Part shown: positions 56,092 to 64,000 of the stretch, piece by piece
How positions within the stretch are numbered: the stretch's first letter is position 1
How the letters are laid out: each line of letters opens with the position of its first letter
Assembly: GCF_002272795.1 (NCBI RefSeq)
Contig: NZ_MLAT01000006.1
Location: 58,506-122,505 of the forward strand
From: Helicobacter sp. 13S00482-2
GTDB lineage: Bacteria > Campylobacterota > Campylobacteria > Campylobacterales > Helicobacteraceae
DNA: 64,000 bases
Reading direction: 5' to 3'
Made by a program: the position numbers and the translations under genes
The notes under the pieces: model-generated
The model's database searches: none
What the model was told of the DNA's origin: nothing
Seen by the model: the letters and a program-made list of their open reading frames with translations, nothing else

Positions 56092-56838
56092 CTACTTTTT
56101 GCCTTTAGAAAAATCCAATAAATCTTGTGTGCTATTTATCCATTCAGGAATGCTAAATAAAGAGATCTCAAAAACCTTCAATGAGGTCAAAGCATCAGCA
56201 TATGCCCTATGAGAAACAGGGGTATTGATACCTAAAAATTCATTTAGAAATGGCAAAGAATAACGTGGGGAAAGGATGGTTTTATGTGCCAAATCAATTG
56301 TGCATAATTTGGGATTAAGGATTTCTCCTAATCCAATTCTATCCATTTGATAACTGATAAATCCATAGTCAAAACTCACATTATGTGCAACAAAAACACA
56401 CCCACTCAAGAAAATTCTAAAATCCCTAAGCACATCAACTAAAGAAGGGGATTTTAAAACATTTTGCGTACTAATACCTGTAAGTTCAATGATTTTTTCT
56501 GGAATTTCTTCAACATACACAAAACTTTCAAACTTATCTATGATTGTTCCATTTTGATATTTTAACGCACCTATTTCGATTATAGAGTGTTGATCAGGCT
56601 TAGAACCTGTAGTTTCAATATCCACAAAACAAAAAATCTCATCTTCAAGTTTTGTTTGAGTAGTGCTTAGAACTATGTTTTCATTTTCTTTTTTCAGCGG
56701 AAATCCACAAGCTTTAAGCATTTCAAATTCTTCTTCAATATCCCCACAGAAACTAGCAATATCGGAAACATAATTCAAAAAATCCTCTCTAGAAATTGGA
56801 GAATTTCTAAGTTTATTATAAAGCTTATCATAAGTCAT
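56092..56838 (-). CDS. DnaQ-like 3'-5' exonuclease
   Basis: A DEDD exonuclease of 248 residues, like the DNA polymerase III epsilon subunit. ExoI is FVDIETTGSKPDQHSIIEIGAL, ExoII FVAHNVSFDYGFI and ExoIII HRAYADALTSL, giving the D-E-D-(H)D set. An N-terminal extension of about 65 residues precedes the domain, as in the Helicobacter homologue. The ATG overlaps the rpe stop. It is the candidate proofreading subunit, but other DnaQ-type nucleases are possible. Confidence 0.88.
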   Translation of the reverse strand: MTYDKLYNKLRNSPISREDFLNYVSDIASFCGDIEEEFEMLKACGFPLKKENENIVLSTTQTKLEDEIFCFVDIETTGSKPDQHSIIEIGALKYQNGTIIDKFESFVYVEEIPEKIIELTGISTQNVLKSPSLVDVLRDFRIFLSGCVFVAHNVSFDYGFISYQMDRIGLGEILNPKLCTIDLAHKTILSPRYSLPFLNEFLGINTPVSHRAYADALTSLKVFEISLFSIPEWINSTQDLLDFSKGKK

Positions 56839-57473
56839 CGTAGAGATAAGATAGCCTTTTGATAATCATCGCTACTAAAAACATAATTCCCTGCTACTAC
56901 AATATCTGCTCCTGCTTCTTTAAGGAGTTCAATGTTATGCTGATTGATGCCGCCATCAACCTCGATCAAACAGTTTGGATTTGTGCTAAGAATCATATCT
57001 TTTAGATTTTGAATTTTTTTATAAATATTTGGAATAAATTTCTGCCCCCCAAAACCTGGATTCACACTCATAACCAAGACCATATCAATATCCTCTATGA
57101 TATACTTCAGGGCTTCTTCAGTGGTATGAGGATTCAAAACCACACTTGGACGTATTCCATAATTTCTAATATGGGAAATCAAACGATGGAGATGTTTTTC
57201 TTCTTCAATATGAACACTCATAAATTCAGGCTTAAAAGCGGCGAACATATCCACAAAAAATGAAACATTTTCAACCATTAAATGAATATCCAAAGGTTTA
57301 GAAGAGATTTTGGCAACTTCTTTAACAACCAAAGGCCCTATAGTGAGATTAGGAACAAAATGCCCATCCATAACATCGATATGAACATAATCACAACCAG
57401 CCTCACAAATAGAACGAATTTCAGATCCAAGATCCAAAAAATTTGCTGATAGTATACTAGGAGCAACCAACAT
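56835..57473 (-). CDS. rpe: ribulose-phosphate 3-epimerase
   Basis: Interconverts ribulose-5-phosphate and xylulose-5-phosphate. The 212 residues form a TIM barrel with APSILSANFLDL, HIDVMDGHFVPNLTIGP (metal His and Asp), MSVNPGFGGQKF and EVDGGI. It is divergent from fbp across 90 bp; both belong to central sugar-phosphate metabolism, and the product feeds kdsD's substrate pool. Confidence 0.95.
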   Translation of the reverse strand: MLVAPSILSANFLDLGSEIRSICEAGCDYVHIDVMDGHFVPNLTIGPLVVKEVAKISSKPLDIHLMVENVSFFVDMFAAFKPEFMSVHIEEEKHLHRLISHIRNYGIRPSVVLNPHTTEEALKYIIEDIDMVLVMSVNPGFGGQKFIPNIYKKIQNLKDMILSTNPNCLIEVDGGINQHNIELLKEAGADIVVAGNYVFSSDDYQKAILSLR

Positions 57474-57530
57474 ACAAATGACCTTTTTTATAAATTCAAC
57501 TTTTAAAGCATATCATAAAACCCAATAAGA

Positions 57531-57536
57531 TATAAT
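57531..57536 (+). promoter_or_regulatory. -10 box for fbp
   Basis: TATAAT preceded by AAGA, 27 nt before the fbp ATG, with GGAGC between. Confidence 0.55.
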
Positions 57537-57563
57537 TTAATCAAAAAATTTGGAGCAAAAATA

Positions 57564-58394
57564 ATGGAAGATTTTATTATCGCATTCCAAAATGCCGCCA
57601 AAGAAATCCAAGAATTACTAAAAACAAGCCACACGGATTATCTATCTAGCACCAATTCAAGTGGGGATACGCAACTAGGAATTGATATAAAAGCTGATAA
57701 AATCATTGAAGAAAAACTCCTATCATTAAAGTCTGTCTATGGAGTCTGTAGCGAAGAAAAAAGCGAAGCGATTTATAAAAATTCAGGCTCTTATTTGATC
57801 GCTTATGATCCCCTTGATGGATCTTCTATCATCTCCTCTAATTTAAGCGTTGGATCAATATTTGGAATCTACAAAGAAACATTTGAATCAAAAAACCTTA
57901 TAGCTGCCGCCTATATTGTTTATGGCCCTAGGCTTGAGCTTATCTTCGCAAGTGAAGAACTTTCTTATTTTATCTATGATGGTGATTGTTGGCAAAGACA
58001 ACCTTCCATTGCCCTCAATAAAAATGGCAAGATAAATTCACCTGGTGGAACACAGAAACATTGGGAAGCAAAGCATAAGGCTCTTATTGATTCGTTCTTT
58101 CAAAAAGGCTATCGCCTCAGATACTCTGGAGGAATGGTTCCAGACCTTCATCAAATTCTAATTAAAAAGGGTGGTTTATTTAGCTATCCTGCAACACTTG
58201 ATGCACCAAAGGGAAAACTTCGCAAACTCTTTGAGGTTTTTCCATTTGCATTCATATATGAAAAAGCAGGTGGAATGGCCATAGATGGGAAAAATCGATT
58301 GCTTGAACTTCCAGTAGATGGAATTCATGACACTTCGCCTTGTTTTTTTGGATCTGAAGAAGAAATCAATGAAGTGAGAAAAACCTATGAGTGA
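57564..58394 (+). CDS. fbp: fructose-1,6-bisphosphatase class I
   Basis: Gluconeogenic phosphatase. The 276 residues are short for class I (about 330) but normal for Helicobacter. The metal motifs are visible as EEKSEAI and YDPLDGSS, with sugar-binding RYSGGMVPDLHQIL and KLRKLFEVFPFAFIYEKAGG. It overlaps the following small gene by 8 nt. Confidence 0.94.
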   Translation: MEDFIIAFQNAAKEIQELLKTSHTDYLSSTNSSGDTQLGIDIKADKIIEEKLLSLKSVYGVCSEEKSEAIYKNSGSYLIAYDPLDGSSIISSNLSVGSIFGIYKETFESKNLIAAAYIVYGPRLELIFASEELSYFIYDGDCWQRQPSIALNKNGKINSPGGTQKHWEAKHKALIDSFFQKGYRLRYSGGMVPDLHQILIKKGGLFSYPATLDAPKGKLRKLFEVFPFAFIYEKAGGMAIDGKNRLLELPVDGIHDTSPCFFGSEEEINEVRKTYE

Positions 58395-58590
58395 AACCCA
58401 TTCCCCCAAAGACATTTGGCAAAATAGACTTGAACAAAACATACTAACACTGAAAAAATGCCAAGAAGAAAAAAATGTCCAAAGTTGTCTAAAATGCACC
58501 CAAGTTCTAGAATGTAGCACAAGAAAAGCCTATGTCAAGTCCGTGTATGAAAGTATGAACAAAGGGCAAGGTGGGGAATTTGAATTTTGA
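58387..58590 (+). CDS. small Cys-containing protein conserved in Campylobacterota
   Basis: A 67-residue cytoplasmic protein. Four Cys lie in the middle (KKCQEE, SCLKCTQVLEC), suggesting metal binding or disulfides. The C-terminus TRKAYVKSVYESMNKGQGGEFEF is strongly patterned, and I recall similar endings in other Campylobacterota. It overlaps fbp at its start and the DUF354 gene at its end. Function unknown. Confidence 0.8.
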   Translation: MSETHSPKDIWQNRLEQNILTLKKCQEEKNVQSCLKCTQVLECSTRKAYVKSVYESMNKGQGGEFEF

Positions 58591-59666
58591 TTTGGCTTGA
58601 TATTATCGATCCCAAATATGTGTTATTTTTCAATTCTCTTATTCCCAAGCTCAGAGAACTTGATGAGGTCATCATCACCACAAGAAAAAGTGAAGGCTAT
58701 AGTGAGTGTCACGAACTTTTAGAATTGTTTGATATTCCAAACATACTTATTGGAGGATATGGCGGGGAGAGTCCTTTAGGAAAATTCAACTCAAGATTGG
58801 AACGTCAAAAAGCTTTTTTAGATCTGTTCAAAAAAACAGGGATACCCAAACTATTCATCACTGGTGCAAGTGTTGATGGCGTTCAAACCGCATATGGACT
58901 AGGCATACCAATTGTGAATTTTTCGGACACACCACTAAAAAAAGATTACTTTGATATTGACTCCATAACCATTTTATCAAAGCTTACCTTACCACTTAGT
59001 TCTCTTGTCTTTCGCCCATTTGTTGTACCAGAAATCTGCTATACCTCTATGGGTATTGCCCCTAAAAATATCATTGCTTATGATTTTATTGATGTTGCAT
59101 TATGGCTCAAAGATATGCGACCTGGTGTTGATTTTAGAAAATCATTCAATATCCCAAAAAATCGCCCAACAATTCTTTTTCGAGAAGAAGAATACAAAGC
59201 TCACTATGTGGAACAAAAACTCCCTATCATCTACCAGAGTATCGAAAAAATCGCCTCCTGCTTGGATGTGAATATCGTCATCATGCCAAGATATGGAAAA
59301 GAAGATCTCCACTTTAGGGGATTTAAAAATATTTTTGTCATACACAAAAAGCTCTCTCCTGCTGATTTCTATCCTTTTATTGATATTCTCATAGGTGGAG
59401 GGGGAACGATGAATTTAGAGGCTTGTTATTTAGGTATCCCTACAATTTCTACAAGATCTTTGTTTTTATTTCACGACAAATACCTTCTAGATAATCACCT
59501 AATGAAACACTGTAAAAACTCACAAGAAGTTTATGAAGAAGTCAGGAATATTCTAGCAGATAAAACAAGTCTATCAACCTCAAAATGCATCGCACAAAAG
59601 ATATTTGAACCTAAACCTGCAAGTTTTGAAGACATATTCAAAATCATCAAAGAAAGATTTAGTTAA
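58587..59666 (+). CDS. DUF354 (GT-B-like) protein
   Basis: A 359-residue protein starting at TTG that overlaps the preceding stop. It opens WLDIIDPKYVLFFNSLIPKLRELDEVIITTR and has the C-terminal segment DILIGGGGTMNLEACYLGIPTIS, the pattern of DUF354 / UDP-GlcNAc 2-epimerase-like GT-B proteins. No member's reaction is certain to me; the fold suggests nucleotide-sugar or nucleotide chemistry. It is last in the fbp run and converges with the adhesin gene. Confidence 0.75.
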   Translation: MIWLDIIDPKYVLFFNSLIPKLRELDEVIITTRKSEGYSECHELLELFDIPNILIGGYGGESPLGKFNSRLERQKAFLDLFKKTGIPKLFITGASVDGVQTAYGLGIPIVNFSDTPLKKDYFDIDSITILSKLTLPLSSLVFRPFVVPEICYTSMGIAPKNIIAYDFIDVALWLKDMRPGVDFRKSFNIPKNRPTILFREEEYKAHYVEQKLPIIYQSIEKIASCLDVNIVIMPRYGKEDLHFRGFKNIFVIHKKLSPADFYPFIDILIGGGGTMNLEACYLGIPTISTRSLFLFHDKYLLDNHLMKHCKNSQEVYEEVRNILADKTSLSTSKCIAQKIFEPKPASFEDIFKIIKERFS

Positions 59667-59683
59667 TCCTCTCTTTTTTATTC

Positions 59684-62600
59684 TCATAATGGATTATAAA
59701 AAAACCCATATAGTGCATCTTTGCTTTGTTCTTTGATGTCTTCCCAAGTATGCTTGAAGATGACCTTAGGAGCAGTGTGATCTTTATTGTTTTTAAAGCT
59801 TTCTGCTATATTCTGTGTGTTTTTCAATGCAACATCAGTGAGTGAATAACCTAAGGGCTTAGTGAATTCAAAGAATGAAGTGCTTGTATCTACTCTCTTG
59901 CTTAGATTGTGAACCGTAGTGTTTTGCCCAATCAGATTATCAAAGACGGATTCTTCTTCTTTAGTAGGAATCTTCACTTCTTTAGGGGCATCATTACTAG
60001 GAGAGGTTCTATGAATGTTTGAATCTAGAGGATTTTCTTTTATTTTTAAATCAATATTAGGAGAGATACTAGCTAGGGTTTTGGTTGTGTGGGTTTGTTT
60101 TTCATAACCTCCCATTCCATTCATGGATTTTAAATCAGAAGTATTGCTTATATCTGTATTAGAGAGGGTATTGGTTTTAAAAGTAGAAAGGGTTTGGGAT
60201 TTTTCATCATTTTGCACATTGATATAGGCTCCTTTTAGATCTGTGTTCTTAGCAACATTGACTTGTAGTGAATTTTCAACATTGATTCCGCTTTGAGTTT
60301 TCACTTCATCACTAGCAGAATGAGCAGGAGAATTTCCAAAGGAAGGCTTGAGGGTTTTGATATCTTTTATATTCATAGAAGTTCCCATTGAGAGATGCTT
60401 TTTAAAATCTCTATGAGAGTCTTGAAGACTTTGTATATTCATATCCCCTTTAATATCAGCTTGTAAATTCTGTGCTGTTATATTTCCTCCTTTGATATTG
60501 AGGTTTTCTTGTGTGTTAAGTTTGAGGTTTTCAGCATTAAAAGAGCCGTTATTATGAGTGGTGCTCTCAGTGCCACTAGAAGATAAGTCTATATTTCCTC
60601 CTAGGTTTAAAGAAGACAAATCACTCAAGTTTGCTCCCACAGAAGCAGAAGCACTAAGACCTTTAGAAGCAGAAGTAAAAGAATCTTGAGTTGCTGAAAT
60701 ATTTAAGGATTTTGTATCAACAAAGGCTTCTTTAGCATTGATAGTAGAACCAATGATGTTCGTATTTTCAGTGGTTTGTATGGAGAGCTTATTGGTATTT
60801 AAGTTAGAGGCATTGTGAGTGAGTTTTTTGCTAGTAGTGCTATGATTACTATAATGTGCACTTGCTTGTGCTCCAACAGAACCATTGTAGCTCACCTTCA
60901 GAGAACCTCCAATTGAAGAATCATTATGTTCTGTGCTGAGTTCATTTTCTGAAGAAGATAAGCTAAAGCTTTTAGCTTTGATATCTGTGCTATTTGCTAT
61001 GTTGATATTAGAGCCTTGTATGGTTGTATTTTCTTTTGTATTGATATGAAGGTTTTTGGCATTGAGATTAGAGCTCGTTTGAGTGGTTTCATAAGAAGAG
61101 TCTTGCTTTGAAGAATGATCTAATTCTCCTGTTAGTGAAACTGAGGTGTCTTTGCCAATACTAGCAGAAACTTTCACACTAACGGTATTGGTGATTGTGG
61201 AAGTGGAACTAGAAAACTCATTGCTAACAGAAGCAATATGAACGTTTTTGGCACTCAGATCAATGTCATTTTGAGCATTCAGATCTGAACCAAGAATATC
61301 AGCATTGTTTTTAGCATTGATATGGATATTGTTTCCCATAAGGGTTGCACTAGAGGCTTGTGAGCTAGAAACATTATTATCAATACTCTCATCTGTATGA
61401 GTGAATCCCACTCCTACTTCAATACCAATTTGAGATAAAGAAGGAGAAGGGATTTTAGAAGATTTTTTCTTGAGCCACGCTCCTGCAGTCCTATAAGAAT
61501 CTTGATGATTAGAGATGATGGTATTATCAGGGTTATTAGGATCTAACTTATCTCCTAGTTTGATGAGTGCTTTTTTAGTAGTAGCAATGCCTACTTTTTT
61601 TGCATAAGCTTTAGGAACAGAGATGCCTATTTTATTAGAGGTGTGTTTGGTGTGTGTTTGATGAGTGAAATTATCTTTGAGTGCACTGATAGAAACATCA
61701 GAACCAGAGATAGAAATATCTCCATTGTTGGCTATGAGATTGCTTGATTCTATGGAGGCTTTATTATCTGCATTGATATGAATAGAAGAAGCCTCTATGC
61801 TTTGTTTTTGATGAACAGAATAAGAAGCTTTATCGGAAATATCTGTGGTGTCTTTGCCTAAACTCATAGAATAGCTATCTCCATCTGAAGAAAAGCTAAG
61901 GCCGCTTTTTTCTTGATGAACTTGTATGTCTGTAGAGCCAGTATCTGCTAGATTGCTTAAAGTGATGTCATCTTTAGCATCCATAGAAGCTTCACCCTTA
62001 GCTTTGATAGCAAGATTATATGCTTTTAAAGAAGAACCTGCTTTGATATGAACATTATTAGCATTCATGGAGTTATTTAAATGCGTATTAGAGGTTTGGG
62101 TGGTGGTTGTGGTTGTGGTGGTGGAGGTAAAATCAAATTTTTCAGCATTTCCTTGTGAAAAATTAGTGATAGTGAGTTTATCCATAGAGGAGTTAGAAGC
62201 ACTATTAAAAGAAATATGACCTCCTGCAGATAAATCAATATCATTTTTAGCCTCTATGTTAGCAGAAGTGAAATCAGCATTTGATTTGACATTGATAGAA
62301 ATATCATTTCCTTTTAAAGATGAAGATAGGTGAGTGGTGTTGCTATGAGATTGTATATCATCACTATAGCTAGAAGAAAGCTCTGTGGTAGAAACAGATA
62401 GATGAGTGGCATCAATGGATAGATGATTTTTAGCATTCACTAAGCTTCCTTTGATGAGAACATCTTCTCCTTTGATATGAATATTTTCTGCATCCAATGA
62501 AGAGAGGGCATCTAAAGAGGTGTTAGAAGAGCTATAGATGGTTTTAGGTTTTATGGAAAAACCAAGTATTCCCGATGTTGTAGAAAGAGCAGGGGTACGA

Positions 62601-64000
62601 TAAGAAAATTCTTCTTTATTGGTTCCTGAGATGATTTGAGTAAAATCAGAATTCAAATAAAGATTCTTCGCTCCAAGTTTGGAACTGATATTTTTAAAAG
62701 TCCCTCCAGAGATTTTTAAATTACCTGAAGTGCTATCAGCTAAAGCATCTTCATTATTGGTATTGGTGTTGTTCGCATCATTGTTGGTATTCTCAGCATT
62801 GGTATTGTTGGTATGAGTTGCTTTAGCATTGGCAATAATAGTGCCATTTTCATTCAAAAGAAAATCAGATTTAATAAAAACATTATCTCCTTGTATGTTA
62901 GAAAAGTTTTGAGTGTTTTTAGAAGCAATAGCAATGGTTTTACCATAAAATCCTGAAGCATTTATTTGAATAGGCGAAGTAGATGAAGAAAGATAAGGAA
63001 TATTAGCACTATTTGATTGATTTCTTTCATTAGCATTATTTGCATTCATGGGCTTGAATGCATTGGTGTTGTTCATAATGCTCCGTTCATCATTTGAAAG
63101 AATTGATGAAGTGGGATTCAATGAAGTTTTAGTGAGATTGATGAATTCTTGAATGTTCTTATGGTTAGCATCTATCATTCCTGTTATGTCTGCTAAAAGA
63201 TGAGATGGAATGAAATCATTATGGAGAAATGATTGAAAAGAATGTTTGGAAATGAAGTGATTCACATCTGTGTAAAGAGGATTGGTCTGTATGATGTAGT
63301 TTAAAGGAGTGTTAGAGTAGGTATCTTCATTGAGTGTTTGCAAACTAGAGATGATATTGTGTATATCAATACTAGGAAGAGTTAAAGCAATAGAAGAGAT
63401 GATGGGGGAAGGGGTGTAATCATAGACATCAGTGCGACTGTGGCAATTCCATTTGTGTTTCTTAAAGCCAAACATTCTGCCCCCACAATACCCTCCCAAT
63501 CTATCATATTCCTTCATTGTCCCTATACTCGTCTGTGTCCTTTTAGGAATAGGTTGGGTATTGATTATATCTGCTACTTCTAAGTTAGTCTTATCTTGTG
63601 CATAAATAATAGCTGTGTCATTGATGAGATGATTGGCTTTGATATAAACATTATTTCCTATCATCATAGCAGGATCATAGGTGTTCTCTTTGAGTTTATC
63701 TTCTGTGATGGTGGTGGTGTATTCATAGGTGGTGTGTTTATCAGGATTACCACATTCAGCACTATCTCTTCCTTCTTCTTCACACCAACCATAATGGTAT
63801 CTACTCCCAACCTCTACCTTCTGTAATTCCAAACTCCCAATATTGCTTACCTTATGTGCTTGTATGTTTAGATCTCCTTTAGCAGAGATGATGGAGTGAT
63901 TGATGAGTTCTTTTGCATTGATAAGCAGATCCTTACTTGAAGTGATAGAAGGAGGAATGAAAGTAGGAGTGAATGTATCAGTGGTTTTATGGGAATTTGA
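59684..64000 (-). CDS. filamentous-haemagglutinin-like adhesin (TpsA type), N-terminus outside window
   Basis: The last 1438 residues of a very large secreted protein; the frame is open to the window edge, so the internal TTG at 63832 is not its start. The chain is a beta-helix-type repeat rich in Ser, Asn and Thr. Recurring units such as LNAKNLHINTKENTTIQGSNI and NDIDLSA belong to haemagglutinin repeats, and IIQTNPLYTDVNHFISKHSF is the FHA-type spacer region. Low-complexity stretches include an Asn/Thr/Ala run near 62720-62830 and a Thr run near 62098-62130. The C-terminus ends FYNPL with no VENN motif or recognised toxin domain. It is probably exported by a two-partner (TpsB) transporter outside the window. 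Confidence 0.85.
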   Translation of the reverse strand, partial: SNSHKTTDTFTPTFIPPSITSSKDLLINAKELINHSIISAKGDLNIQAHKVSNIGSLELQKVEVGSRYHYGWCEEEGRDSAECGNPDKHTTYEYTTTITEDKLKENTYDPAMMIGNNVYIKANHLINDTAIIYAQDKTNLEVADIINTQPIPKRTQTSIGTMKEYDRLGGYCGGRMFGFKKHKWNCHSRTDVYDYTPSPIISSIALTLPSIDIHNIISSLQTLNEDTYSNTPLNYIIQTNPLYTDVNHFISKHSFQSFLHNDFIPSHLLADITGMIDANHKNIQEFINLTKTSLNPTSSILSNDERSIMNNTNAFKPMNANNANERNQSNSANIPYLSSSTSPIQINASGFYGKTIAIASKNTQNFSNIQGDNVFIKSDFLLNENGTIIANAKATHTNNTNAENTNNDANNTNTNNEDALADSTSGNLKISGGTFKNISSKLGAKNLYLNSDFTQIISGTNKEEFSYRTPALSTTSGILGFSIKPKTIYSSSNTSLDALSSLDAENIHIKGEDVLIKGSLVNAKNHLSIDATHLSVSTTELSSSYSDDIQSHSNTTHLSSSLKGNDISINVKSNADFTSANIEAKNDIDLSAGGHISFNSASNSSMDKLTITNFSQGNAEKFDFTSTTTTTTTTQTSNTHLNNSMNANNVHIKAGSSLKAYNLAIKAKGEASMDAKDDITLSNLADTGSTDIQVHQEKSGLSFSSDGDSYSMSLGKDTTDISDKASYSVHQKQSIEASSIHINADNKASIESSNLIANNGDISISGSDVSISALKDNFTHQTHTKHTSNKIGISVPKAYAKKVGIATTKKALIKLGDKLDPNNPDNTIISNHQDSYRTAGAWLKKKSSKIPSPSLSQIGIEVGVGFTHTDESIDNNVSSSQASSATLMGNNIHINAKNNADILGSDLNAQNDIDLSAKNVHIASVSNEFSSSTSTITNTVSVKVSASIGKDTSVSLTGELDHSSKQDSSYETTQTSSNLNAKNLHINTKENTTIQGSNINIANSTDIKAKSFSLSSSENELSTEHNDSSIGGSLKVSYNGSVGAQASAHYSNHSTTSKKLTHNASNLNTNKLSIQTTENTNIIGSTINAKEAFVDTKSLNISATQDSFTSASKGLSASASVGANLSDLSSLNLGGNIDLSSSGTESTTHNNGSFNAENLKLNTQENLNIKGGNITAQNLQADIKGDMNIQSLQDSHRDFKKHLSMGTSMNIKDIKTLKPSFGNSPAHSASDEVKTQSGINVENSLQVNVAKNTDLKGAYINVQNDEKSQTLSTFKTNTLSNTDISNTSDLKSMNGMGGYEKQTHTTKTLASISPNIDLKIKENPLDSNIHRTSPSNDAPKEVKIPTKEEESVFDNLIGQNTTVHNLSKRVDTSTSFFEFTKPLGYSLTDVALKNTQNIAESFKNNKDHTAPKVIFKHTWEDIKEQSKDALYGFFYNPL

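Noticed and set aside
59684..60500. CdiA toxin and immunity pair
   Set aside because: No VENN motif, toxin motif or downstream small gene; the neighbour is a convergent DUF354 gene.
1..64000. Insertion sequences, prophage or rRNA genes
   Set aside because: No transposase, integrase, phage structural gene or rRNA sequence was recognised anywhere.

Overview
The window is AT-rich and reads as the chromosome of a Helicobacter-type Campylobacterota, most like an enterohepatic species. The gene blocks ddl / hydrolase / murF / HIT, kdsD / RNase J / ksgA, fabZ-lpxA-clpX-mreB-mreC and dnaQ-like / rpe / fbp follow orders I know from Helicobacter pylori. The window also has ilvD and hisF, which H. pylori lacks. 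Two Hof-type outer-membrane proteins, the -10 boxes (TATAAT with weak -35) and the degenerate CRISPR repeat fit the same lineage. No species name is justified from sequence alone.

Layout. 1-956: 5' part of an uptake [NiFe]-hydrogenase small subunit (Tat signal), leftward. 1164-6748: ddl, alpha/beta hydrolase, acylphosphatase, membrane-anchored MurF, HIT protein, periplasmic ankyrin protein and YceI protein. 6834-9327 (leftward): two pseudopilins, MTA/SAH nucleosidase, fabD. 9477-15241: accessory patch next to tRNA-Ser(GCU). It holds a decayed CRISPR array without cas genes, then a single-chain Type ISP restriction-modification gene interrupted by a 10-G tract, so in this sequence it is phase-OFF or C-terminally truncated. 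A long inverted repeat closes the patch. 15621-19752: two Hof-like porins with an exported hydrolase between them. 19768-32922: speA, ybeY, queF, recG, a five-gene Mla lipid-transport operon, an outer-membrane protein, glmS, ilvD. 32965-34911: a Type II restriction-modification pair wrecked by five single-base indels, all in A-runs. 35398-39591: MFS/HlyD/TolC-type efflux operon behind a 17-bp palindrome. 39577-51874: housekeeping (small coiled-coil protein, kdsD, RNase J, ksgA, hisF, nucleosidase-like gene, rlmN, a 32-residue membrane peptide, queH, fabZ, lpxA, clpX, mreB, mreC). 51871-56088: glycosyltransferase / dehydrogenase-like+methyltransferase / glycosyltransferase cassette. 56092-59666: dnaQ-like exonuclease, rpe, fbp, small Cys protein, DUF354 protein. 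59684-64000: C-terminal 1438 residues of a giant filamentous-haemagglutinin-like adhesin running off the window.

Working together: Ddl supplies the D-Ala-D-Ala that MurF adds to the peptidoglycan precursor, and MreB/MreC direct where wall is built. FabD and FabZ belong to fatty-acid synthesis, and FabZ with LpxA sits at the fatty acid / lipid A branch point. KdsD feeds Kdo synthesis, and the Mla system maintains outer-membrane lipid asymmetry. QueF and QueH are two steps of tRNA queuosine synthesis. KsgA, YbeY, RNase J and RlmN act on rRNA or mRNA.

Most notable items: the CRISPR relic, the poly-G switch in the Type ISP gene, the homopolymer-decayed Type II system, a pair of look-alike 17-bp palindromes in front of a porin and an efflux operon, an internal duplication in MlaE, an unlisted 32-residue membrane peptide, and a possibly HMW1C-like glycosyltransferase within 10 kb of a large adhesin. 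I did not find a clearly new multi-gene system.
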